Below, one piece after another: positions 33,294 through 42,555 of a stretch of DNA of 64,000 nt. The DNA comes from Polytrichum commune. Taxonomy: Eukaryota; Streptophyta; Polytrichopsida; Polytrichales; Polytrichaceae. The stretch spans positions 53,749,169-53,813,168 of the forward strand of contig OX485806.1 of the NCBI GenBank assembly GCA_950295325.1, given 5' to 3'. The first letter of the stretch is position 1. Each line of letters starts with the position of its first letter. A program made the translations under genes and the position numbers. Below the pieces are notes generated by a model, which searched no databases, was not told the origin of the DNA, and worked only from the letters and a program-made list of their open reading frames with translations.

Positions 33294-36200
33294 TCATAGG
33301 CAACGAGCACAAAAACACCACAACTTAAACAAGATAATGATTATGCGTCTCAAACCGCTGCAACATACCTTTTCCTTGTAGACAATATCGTGCACTTTCA
33401 AACCTTTCTTCATTTTCTCCCTTCCGCTGTCACTTCCAGGTTCAGTGACAATGTTATCTTTGTCTAGGTTCTCTGTTGAGCTGAGCTGTACATTTGGAGG
33501 AGGTACGACGTCTACCTGCGGAATCTTCAAGGCAGCTAATATCAACTTCATGCTCTCCTCTAACCCATCCATGCGTTTGTGTATGTCTCTGTCCGACACC
33601 ATTTTCGAATGCATGCTGGACGGCGAGCTGCGATCAAATTTGCTTCCTCCTGGAGACATGGATGAGACATGGCTGCCACCTGCCTTCCTAGTTACGGCCT
33701 GCCTTTCCTTTCGCATGGACAAGTCAAGTTCTTGCCGTGTTAGAGTCCTCTCCAATTCAATGGCGTGCACCAACATAGTCTTCCCTTGCAAAGTGGATCA
33801 TTGAATCCTATCATGAAATATTAATGTAACATTGACTGCCTCAAACAATGGCTAGTGGTCCAAAACTTACCAGATTTCTGCAATCTCATCTGAGTCCCGA
33901 GCCGATATCGATGGCCTCTTCAACTGTGTCCGGTTCTCTTTTAGCTTCTCTGCCTCATTTATCTTCCTCTCTTCCACAATCAGCTTTGAGAGGCTCACCC
34001 AATGGTCTTGACGAATGTGCTTAGGCTTCGTCCTCCCAACTACTAATGCCTTCTTTAGCTGATATCTCTTAGTCTTTAACTGGTTCTTCAACAACGAGTG
34101 GAAGGCTTCCTCGGTGACTCGTCCAAGTCCCCCCCTCGTAATCAAAGGTGTTGTCAACACGTTGCTTGATGGAAAGCAACATCGTTGTGTTGTGCCTGTG
34201 GTAGTTCTCGACGTTGAAGTCCACATCCTGGGCATGGCCCCGCAGGCACGTCATCCACAATGGTTTGTTTTGACCGCAGGGATGGCCCTTCATGTCAACC
34301 TCCACTGTGTACCTCTTCTTGCCATGGTGCTCTCTTTCCCGAACTGCCATTTGCTGCTGTAGCTCTACCTTTCGTCTGCGACTGTGTAGCTCTGAGTCCT
34401 CCTTCCGCATCACCGTGTCTCACTCCAGCCTATCGCTTCCATGTCCTTGCCCATGTTGCGCACTGCCTCCAGAGTATTGTGCATGCGCGTGTTGTCCACC
34501 TTGTCGTCAACGTTGTGAAGTTAACAACTCCAATTTCTTGATCTCCAGGTCCAGTGACATGGCTGCATCATCGTCCTCATCACCTTCTGAATCAGGAACG
34601 CAATTGTCGATATTTGAAGATGGAATCGCCACATCGTCCAGTGGAGCTTCCTCTTCATAGAAATCATGCTCCATTGAATTGCCGGGCCATGATGCCTGCG
34701 ACATCTTCACGGCGGGTGCACTCGTGGGGAGTGGCAAACCTTGGGTCATGCGCTTCGGAACCCTGAACTCGGGGGTGGATTGAGAAGGACGTATTTTTAC
34801 TGCCCACTATACTGGTTCTGACATCTTCAGCTCCTGCACATGACATGAAAAACAGAAATCATGCAGGAGTAACGAAGGACTTCACAACAAAGGGTTGGTA
34901 TTTGTTGTTACAATTATGGAAACAAGCATAATTATGTTTTACGTGCATTATGATGAACCGACAAAGTGCTTACCTTTCCTTTTCGCAGCGAGATCAGCGA
35001 CTGTGTTGGCGCATCCTCCTCCAACGGAGTATCCGTGACCACTACAGTGCGCTTTGCCTCAGAAATTTGTTTCTGAAGTGCCGACTTTTTCGGTTCGGAT
35101 TTCTACTTTCCACATAGCAGCATAGCAGCAACAGACAACATGGGATTTTAGGGTAAATTAGGAGCATAACCCTCAATCTTTTCAGTTCATTAACGAACCA
35201 AGTTGAAGTTCATTTCACTCCCTAAACCAAACAAATTTGAGATGCATCATCTATTTTGATTACCAATTAGCTCAGACGTGACCTAATTGGAATGGATCAT
35301 TGCAATTACAAGTACGTGACTACAGCAAGTCATAGTTGAGGGCAGATGTGATTAAAGGTAGTCAGAGTCATAGTCATACTTTTTGAAGCTACGACTAGAA
35401 TGACTACAGAAACATTGTATGTCAAGAATTGTCATGATAGTGCGTTACCTTTGGGTTAGGGTGCAGATGGAGAAACGAGGCTGGCTCCTCCTCCTCCTCC
35501 GACGCCCTCTCCTTTGACTCCGTGTCCTCGTCGTCTTCAGAAGGCTTCGAATCGTCAACACCCTTCTTCGATTTTGAGTTTGACCTACTTATCCTCGCGG
35601 ATCTCCTCGTACTTGAAGGTTGGCTGGAAGGTTGTGTACACCGCACAAATTGCCGAGTGGACCTCTGGTTATGTGGAATGGGAGCCTCCTTGGAGTCCGC
35701 AAATATGTCAGACATCACATTTACCATGTGATTCAAGACATGACTCGATATCTGTGGCAATCTAGCAACTCCCTGGAATACTTCTTCCACACGTTCGTCC
35801 GGCAAGTTCGCCACCAACATCATTATTTCTTCTACAGAGGGCTTATAGGGATTATGCATTAGCTCCATTAACAAAACACGTTGGAGCTAGAGGAGGAGCT
35901 GATAAACGAAATTAGGGTTTAGTACCACAGGCACATAGGCCCACGTACGCACTCGGAAGAGGTGCAGCTGCGCCGTTTTTTCCCTCTCTCAGGTGCCTTC
36001 GGAGGCTTGGAGTGGTTTGCGCCTGCCACCCCTGCAGCCAGGTTGATGATGCCCAATTCCCGAAATCGAGCGAGATTGCGCTCAATGTTCGCCCGTCTCT
36101 GCGCCTCGTACGCGTTTGCCGATCCCAGCTTAGCCGCAGTTGCCCTGGACTTCACCGCCTGCGCCTCCACCTCGGAGTCCTCGCTGCTAAAGCCGCTGTT

Positions 36201-36425
36201 GGTGTCGCCGTTGGTGTCAGTGTCGCAACCGATGTTGCTGCTCGCCCACTCCCCGCTCGACTGCTCCGCGTCGGACATCTCCGACGAAGAGGACCTCGCC
36301 GACTTAGTAATCTTCGAGCTTGACCTCTTGCTCTCCGTGGACTGCTTTGACTTGGCCATGGCGATAGCACAACCCCTTGGCGCGAAGACGACGTGCGATA
36401 GGAGCTCGGCTGAGGACGTCGCCAT
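33294..36425 (-). CDS. reverse-strand multi-exon gene of CACTA type (TNP1/TNPA-like), probably degenerate
   Basis: Coding blocks on the minus strand lie at 36425-35949 (start near MAKSKQSTESKRSS, 36359), 35890-35422, 34800-34507, 34413-33867 (two overlapping frames) and 33791-33370. The first two blocks encode Ser/Lys/Glu-rich nuclear-looking sequence. The fourth has TEEAFHSLLKNQLKTKRYQL then HIRQDHWVSLSKLIVEERKI and KLKENRTQLKR. That spacing of a Trp, an acidic stretch and K-x-NR resembles the plant Transposase_24/TNP1 region of En/Spm-type elements. The last block has a coiled-coil-like helix (MDGLEESMKLILAALKIP). Flanking DNA is full of GACTA/TAGTC motifs shared with the TNP2 side. Exon borders are approximate and the fourth block needs a frame change. 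Confidence 0.5.
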
Positions 36426-36566
36426 TTCTCCGCCTCCCTGCTGCTATAAGGTAAGACCTACAAAATCGCAATAACAACAACGAATTAGGGTTTCATAATT
36501 AATGTTCCATGTCCAATTGATGTTCAAACGATTTGCACGTCAGTATCGCTACGAGCCTCCACCAGA

Positions 36567-36733
36567 GTTTCCTCTGGCTTCGCCCTGCTTTCAGGTCCCA
36601 GCAGGTGTGCTTACCCTGAAACCTTCCACAAAAGGTCTCGGTCGGTCGGTCGGTCAACGGAGGGGGGGGTATATCTGCCGGCTAGCTCGTGGTTCCGTCG
36701 CCTCCATCGCATATGGGACATTGGGGACAACCG
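36567..36733 (+). repeat. inverted repeat arm 1 (pairs with 37620-37803)
   Basis: CTCTGGCTTCGCCCTGCTTT, GCAGGTGTGCTTACC, a G run, GCTAGCTCGTGGTTC and GTCGCCTCCATCGC recur in reverse complement at 37620-37803 over nearly the full length. The loop is about 890 bp and contains the Snapin-like exon. Confidence 0.88.
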
Positions 36734-36936
36734 TTGATCCACCCCAAGCCCATTCGTACTTCCCTCCTTCCCTGGTTTGTGCATCAAGGACCTATTGCTG
36801 CCATCATACGTCACTACTGGCAGGACTGGGGAAGGCATGCTTGTAAAAGAAAATGAAATGGAGAGTGTGAGCTGAGCAAATTAGGGAAGGAAGTCATTGT
36901 TCAAGAGAGGAAGAGGAAGAAGAAGGAAGGAAAAAC

Positions 36937-37158
36937 ATGACCGACACAGCATTTGCTCCGGATACCAATGTCTTCAAAGATAGCACAAAGAAATCCGAGG
37001 ACGAGTCTACTACCGTGATGGCAGAAGGAATTGCGGCAATTTTAGGCCCAGTTGTGAGAGACTTTGACGCAAGGGTGGAAGGAGCTTTAAAAAGCCAGAG
37101 CTTACTCACAGGAAGCATGGACCGCCTCACAATCACAGAATGCAGTGTTGATTTTTAA
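36937..37158 (+). pseudogene. Snapin-like (BLOC-1 subunit) N-terminal exon fragment
   Basis: The frame MTDTAFAPDTNVFKDS... continues with VMAEGIAAILGPVVRDFDARVEGALKSQ and LLTGSMDRLT, then runs into unrelated ITECSVDF and a stop. The pattern A-E-G, L-x-P-V, D-x-x-V, S-Q-x-x-L, D-x-L fits the start of Snapin, a small coiled-coil protein of the BLOC-1 complex in endosomal trafficking. About half of the usual protein is present and no donor site follows the match, so it is a captured or truncated exon. It lies in the loop of the inverted repeat. Confidence 0.55.
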
Positions 37159-37239
37159 GTGTTTAATGAGTTAGAAAACCAGGTTTCTTAGTCGATTTGA
37201 TGCATCAATTGTTGTTGTCCATGAAGATTGTTGCCTCTG

Positions 37240-37252
37240 GACTACTAGAAAG
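37240..37252 (+). other. candidate degenerate CACTA left terminus
   Basis: GACTACTAGAAAG differs by one base from a typical CACTACTAGAAA terminus and faces the right end at 45850. The 3 bp before it (CTG) do not match the 3 bp after the right end (TAT), so the assignment is weak; the element may instead extend left to about 33.2 kb. Confidence 0.3.
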
Positions 37253-37330
37253 AGCGAGGTCTGAAATGAAAGTATGAAAAACCCTGAAGATTTGAACCCC
37301 TAATTTGAAGCATTGGATGAAGATGACGCC
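37251..37330 (+). repeat. 80-bp direct repeat, copy 1
   Basis: AGAGCGAGGTCTGAAATG...AAGATTTGAACCCCTAATTT...AAGCATTGGAT is repeated almost exactly at 40233-40312, with a more diverged version at about 37470-37555. The two close copies bracket 2.9 kb that holds the DUF1640 exons. Confidence 0.85.
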
Positions 37331-37619
37331 ATTACTTGATCAAAATTAGGCTAACTAATGTGTCCCCGATCTTCAGCAGAGCTAATTGGAAAACAAGTTT
37401 TCGTGATTTGTTGCCTGAATTGTTGTCCATAAATTAAGATGCCTTTGGGCACCAAATGTGGTAGAAAACGCAAGCTTTGAATTGAGTGTTTGAGAAACCC
37501 ACAAGATTTGAACCCCGATTTGAAGCATGAGATCAAGATGACGTTGTCACTTCAACAATTTTAGGCTTACTAAAGTGTGTCCAATCTTCAACAGAGCTAT
37601 TTCAAAAACAGGATTGTGT

Positions 37620-37803
37620 CCCGAATGTCCCATAGGCGATGGAGGCGACAGAACCACGAGCTAGCTCGCAGGTATAACCCCCCCCCCCCCCCCCCCCCGT
37701 TGAGCGACCAAGTTCTTCTATGAAAGGTTTGAGTGCGAGCACACCTGCTGGGATCCGAAAGGTGGTGAATTATGCTTGAGCAGGGCGAAGCCAGAGGACT
37801 TTT
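37620..37803 (-). repeat. inverted repeat arm 2
   Basis: This is the reverse complement of 36567-36733 and includes a run of 22 C residues (37677-37698) opposite an 8-G run in the other arm. Confidence 0.88.
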
Positions 37804-38117
37804 ATCTGTTTTGACTTGGGGTGGCAACTAACTGAAGTTACGAGATTGATAAAGCAACAGCAGGTCAACGATTGGATTTGAATTTAGAAAGAGGGTAAGG
37901 TCTTCCTTCTGAGTGGTCCCTTTTGCATTTAGATGGATAACTTTCTAGGTGGCTTTATGATTGACAAGAAAAATGAGGATGCAAGTATTATTCCAAATTT
38001 GTAATTTCCATGCACTAATGACATCAATCTAAGAGATCGTTGGCTTTGGTGAGTTGACCACTGCTGGCACATATTTACTGCTTGCTTATGTCTGCATGGA
38101 TTTCTTGGTGTGCTCAG

Positions 38118-38916
38118 GTGCATTCGCGAGGAACTTGCTATACAAAGTGCTGAGACATCAAATCTCACTAACAAATTGGACAGGGTAACTGGTTCTTGCA
38201 AGTGGTTCTTTGTTGAAGTGAGTTTTTGTATTCTTATTGACATTTAAGAAAGGACGATGACAGAAGCAACCTTTTTGTTACATCCATAGTACTGCTTTCT
38301 TTTTCTGGGTCACTGCATTGAGGTGATCTATCTGTGGGCTTTATTTGGCAGGAAATACATACATTGAAAACACAACTTGAAGCAGCTAAATATGACGTGA
38401 TCAACTATTGTATTGGTAATGCTCCACATCTCAACCTATGTGTTGTTTTTTGCTCATCTTATTCTTCTCACTGGATCAGGTTAAGTTTAAGGTCAGGTAA
38501 AGCGCACAAGCATGAAACCTGTATAGTGAAGTTTCTTGCGTGCAGTGGTCCAATTTTTCACTAGGTCACTGACTGCATATCATGAATGTACTCGTACTTG
38601 GTATGGCAAGTGACTGTTTGTTCAACATGTGACCATTTCTGCCTTGAATATCAGTAAATTAATATAGCTGGCACCTTATCCCTAATCTATTGTCTTTGTA
38701 TCTTATATTATATGTGTAAAATCTTCCCTTAGAGACTCAATGTTTGAAGTAGGTTGCTTCATGATCAAGGATCCCGAACGCGACTGCAGTTGCATCTTCT
38801 TGATAATTGCACATACAGATTGCTATTTCTGCTACTCATCTCAATGGTGCACTGGTGCAGGTACTATTGTGTCCGTTACGGCTGTTGGCCTTGGTCTCCT
38901 TCGAATTCTCATGTGA
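38118..38916 (+). pseudogene. last three exons of a DUF1640/MCUR1-like gene
   Basis: Exons 38118-38184 (REELAIQSAETSNLTNKLDR), 38352-38415 (EIHTLKTQLEAAKYDVINYC) and 38861-38916 (GTIVSVTAVGLGLLRILM, stop TGA) are joined by good GT-AG sites with matching phase. The result is a coiled-coil tail plus one C-terminal membrane segment, which is how plant DUF1640 (CCDC90/MCUR1 family, mitochondrial inner membrane) proteins end. I find no upstream exons, signal peptide or start codon nearby, so this is a 3' gene fragment, probably captured by the CACTA element. The exons themselves are undamaged, which suggests recent capture. Confidence 0.7.
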
Positions 38917-40232
38917 GTCTAAGTACAATGTATACCCAATGTATACTTCCAAGTTTGGTTCTTACCAAATTGATTCACTATGAAGGTCATAGCCAAGGTA
39001 TATTGGGATTTTTATTGCAACCTGTGGCCAATAGAAACAGGGTGCATGTTTGTAATAGATAGTCTGCGTTGCTTTCATATCAAGTCAAAGTAGTAAGCAT
39101 TGCCTGATCAGAAGTTGCTCATTTCATTCAATCATTTTCAAGCTGTGGAATTGCTCATATCCCTTTTAAACAGTTCAAACCATATTGAATTCTTTTAACA
39201 TTGCTACTTGACACTCTTGGGCGAAAATTTCCCAAGTGAATGAATATCGTTGAGACAGGATCACCAAGATGGTGAAGTTCTTGAATGTTGTTCATGGTTT
39301 TGCGTTGAGTGTATTTCTCTTTCCTTTTTAAGTATGGAGAGGTGCGCTTGTGGCGGCCCACCCACTTTGAGTCATTTGGTCAAATGTGGTCTCCAGTGGC
39401 ATGGTTGTACAGAAGTTTGGTTGCACCTAAAACTTCACATAGTTGGACTGTTTTATTCACAGACATGGCATATTTTGCATGGAATCAGCTGTTATAATAC
39501 TTTCACGGAGTTGAAATTATTCAGCTCATTGTATTTCTCTAGAGGTTCAATTCTGTGCATGGAGTTCCAAAGTGCACCGTGAAGGGAATGAGAGATTCGC
39601 TGACATGTTCAATCGATATTACTTGCATAACCACACACTTGAAGTTGTTATACTCGCTCCAATATGTGGGTTATCAATCATTTTCTGACACCATTCTGAT
39701 CTCAGGACCTAACAGGAACTACATTGAAATAAAATGTTGTAGAGATACAACTCTAGTGTATCAACTAGAGTACATGCGAAAAATGTTGGGAAGGATAGTA
39801 AGTGCAAGAGAGATTTCCAATGGTGACATGTGAATTCAATCTCCCTAGAATGAAAATTATGATGGGTACTTTTATTTCAGGTGTAGCTGCTGCTTCTAGC
39901 AACACAACCTTTCAACAAGTGTGCGTTGTGGATGTGTTGTAGGGATTGAGCTTGTGACCTGTATAGCACTCTGATGTACTTTCAAGTTAACTAAGTGCTC
40001 CTCCGCACTAAGAATCAGAATGACGTACTCGAGTTGAAATTTTCCTCAAGATTAATTTCCTCAATTGAGAAGAGAATTGCCAGTCATACGGATGTGAGAA
40101 GGAGCTGCCCACAGAGTTCAGTAGCCGGAAGGAGCAGTTCTAATCCATGGAAGGGTCAATCCCAACATCATTCTCACCAATGTAATTGACCAATTTCTGT
40201 ACTCCAAGCTATGAGTTGTGTGTGCAGGTACG
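38917..40232. other. unassigned sequence between captured exons and the SET gene
   Basis: Short open frames (39309-39497, 39555-39833) show no motif I recognise. Sequence style resembles plant intronic DNA. It may be more captured genomic sequence. Confidence 0.35.
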
Positions 40233-40312
40233 AGAGCGAGGTCTGGAATGAAAGTGTGAAAAACCCTCAAGATTTGAACCCCTAATTTGAAGCATTGGAT
40301 CAAGGTGACATC
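40233..40312 (+). repeat. 80-bp direct repeat, copy 2
   Basis: Matches 37251-37330 with few changes. It ends about 20 bp before the start codon of the transposase-associated/SET gene. Confidence 0.85.
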
Positions 40313-40334
40313 AAGGTGGACCACATTTTAGCCG

Positions 40335-42201
40335 ATGGATCCGACATCACGGGAGGATCTTTTGCAATTGCTATTGTGGGACATGGAAGAGAATGAAGCA
40401 GACCGACAAGGTCTAATAAGTTACCCTTGCCCATGTAAGAAATGCATGGGTGCAAGAATATTGTCAAGGGAAACCATCCGCAAACATCTACAGAAGTACA
40501 AGCGAGATCTTAAATTCAAGAGATCATTCCTGGTATGCTATCTATAATTTTTGTATGATATGTTGGATGTGAATAATATGGGGAACTAATGCGGTTGCCT
40601 TACTTTGTGGCAATGAAACATGTAGGAAACACAGAGACCTATTCTACTGGCCGTAGCAACTACTGCATTAAAGTCAGTAATTTCAGCTACTCTACCGCTT
40701 CAAAAGAGCGGAGAGAGTAGTTTAGTTCCCAATCAGCAAGTGTCCGTGGATACTGTTCACACAGATAGCTACCATGGGCAGTGGCGCATAGGCCCCATGT
40801 CGCGCACCTCTCCATGAGGAGTGCCCGAAACACCATGGGCACAAGGGGGACCCTGGAGTGACACCCAGGACTTGTGGCGCCATTGGTGAGAGGGCCCAAG
40901 TGATCCTAGTGTGGGTGAGGGCCCCGGGCGTTGGGAACGCCTCCCACCCACAAAGACTAGGAGGCATGAGGGTAAGGCCATGAGCTATGCGTAGCTCATG
41001 GCGTGGTGATTCTAGAATGCTCAAGAACACCTCAATCGGAGGTGTGAGCTAGGAGTTATGGCCATTTGAGTGGGGCGCTGTCCCGGGACAGCGCCCTGGT
41101 ACAGCAGTGCCTGGGAGTGATTCCCGGGACTGCCAAGGTTCAAACAGGCATAACTTCGTCAATACTTGCCTGAATTGGGCAACTAAAGAGACCATAGGCA
41201 TCTACGTGAAGCGTACATGAAGATGGAGTGGTGGGTTGTTATGATCAGACATCATACAAGGAAGTTATGATGGTCTGAAGCTGCTGAGGGGGTTCTAGGC
41301 CCAGTAGCTAAAGGAAAATGTCCACTTGGCCCAACTCTTGGTAGAGAGACAAGAGGTTTGTTGACGGTGGGGTAGGGGCGCCGCGTAGAGTCCTAGAGGC
41401 TTATATGGGTGAGGTGGTGTGGCCTCACCCACCCGAGGCCGAACGGCACGGCCTCCATGGGCTTTGGCCCATTGTGAGGCCATAGTTGCCTAGTATGGTT
41501 CGGGTTGTTGTAGTGTTGCTCCAGCAATGCGATGATCAACGTAGGATTGGACTTCCATGGATGGAAGTCCACATTTGGAAATTGGTTACCGATTAAGGGG
41601 TGAGTCCCGAAAGCAAAGTAGGAGGATTGGTTCCCCTCTTATGAACTATATGGTCCGGGGTAGGAGGAGCTAACCATTGGCATGGCGGAATGCGAATGGT
41701 TAGTGCTCGTAACCTTTGCTAGAATTGAAAATTGGCAAGATTGTCAAAGGGGGCTAGCAAGGGTTGCGACACCCCATCCCAAAATTCACACCCTTCACAT
41801 TTTGGGATAAAAAGTGGGAGGTTAGGGTATCAACACATCCGCACATGGGATGGGGCCTATATGACATGGAAGCAGCCAAAGCTGGTGATGAGTTATTGCC
41901 ATTTGTTGGGAAACAACTATCAGGGGCAGAGTTCAAGAGTATGTGTCAAGCAAACCAACGATTTGTGAAGTATGCAATATACGTGAAGAAAAATGTTTAT
42001 CATGATGGAAATGTTTTGAATGGAAATGTAGCAGGGTTCATTAACAGTTCTATTGGAAGAGAGCATTTAGGAAATGTACTCTGGGAATACGTGTCATTGC
42101 CTACTCCATGGAATCCAAAAACTTGGGGGTATATCATGACTATAGGAACACATGACATTGATGTGGGAGAGGAACTATTCACATATTACCCTCTAAATTG
42201 A
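40335..42201 (+). CDS. transposase-associated domain fused to a SET domain (gene split by a solo LTR)
   Basis: Exon 1 (40335-40532) begins MDPTSREDLL and has SYPCPCKKCMGARILSRETI with IRKHLQKYK, the Cys-rich transposase-associated domain (PF13963 type) that normally opens CACTA TNP2 proteins. Donor GTATGC and acceptor TGTAG join phase 0 to exon 2 at 40626. Exon 2 runs to 40797, is interrupted by a 974-bp LTR, and resumes at 41777 to the stop at 42201. Without the LTR and one CCCCA copy it is 597 nt and fully open. The C-terminal 145 residues look like a SET lysine-methyltransferase fold: GWGLYDMEAAKAGDELLPFV, NVAGFINSS, NVLWEY, THDIDVGEELFTYYPLN. The usual NHSC motif is NSSI, so activity is uncertain. 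No pre-SET or post-SET cysteines are seen. Joined length is 264 residues. Confidence 0.75.
40798..41771 (+). mobile_element. solo family B LTR inside the SET gene
   Basis: TGTCGCGCACCTCTCC...GGGTTGCGACA, flanked by a perfect 5-bp duplication CCCCA (40793-40797 and 41772-41776). A TATA-like TTATATGGG lies at about 41401. It contains a perfect 24-bp palindrome at 41073-41096 (half-site GGGCGCTGTCCC). No internal genes. Confidence 0.93.
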
Positions 42202-42537
42202 CATGACGTCTCTATTGCAACAAGAAACTCGGTAACAATACTCAAAATTGTTGTAATACTTCAGTGTTCAATGATTGTTTACTCTGTTAGTTCACTCTAA
42301 TCAGTACATGTAATCATTGTTTTTGCACAGATGGCTAAATCGTAGTCATTGTTTTCACAGAGATGACTAAATTGTTCTCACTCATTTTGCATAGATGACT
42401 AAATTGTTGTCACTGTTATGGTATGGACGACTAAATTGCAGACAATGTTACTAAATAGATGATATGAGTATTTAGATTCATTGAATATTGTTACATTCTC
42501 GTAACCAATGCAAGTAACGTCACCTACCAACAAATAA
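42202..42537. other. CACTA intergenic/intronic DNA with GACTA motifs
   Basis: Contains repeated ATGACTAAATTGTTGTCACT-like short motifs spaced about 40-50 bp. The same GACTA/TAGTC style fills 43.99-44.31, 45.24-45.43 and 45.69-45.85 kb and the left side near 33.2 and 35.3 kb, as expected for subterminal or internal CACTA binding motifs. Confidence 0.5.
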
Positions 42538-42555
42538 TTGGGGGGGTTGTTATTT

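Noticed and set aside
35919-36474. Plus-strand frame of 170 codons near 36 kb
   Set aside because: Antisense to a Ser/Lys-rich exon of the reverse-strand CACTA gene; its content reflects codon mirror composition.
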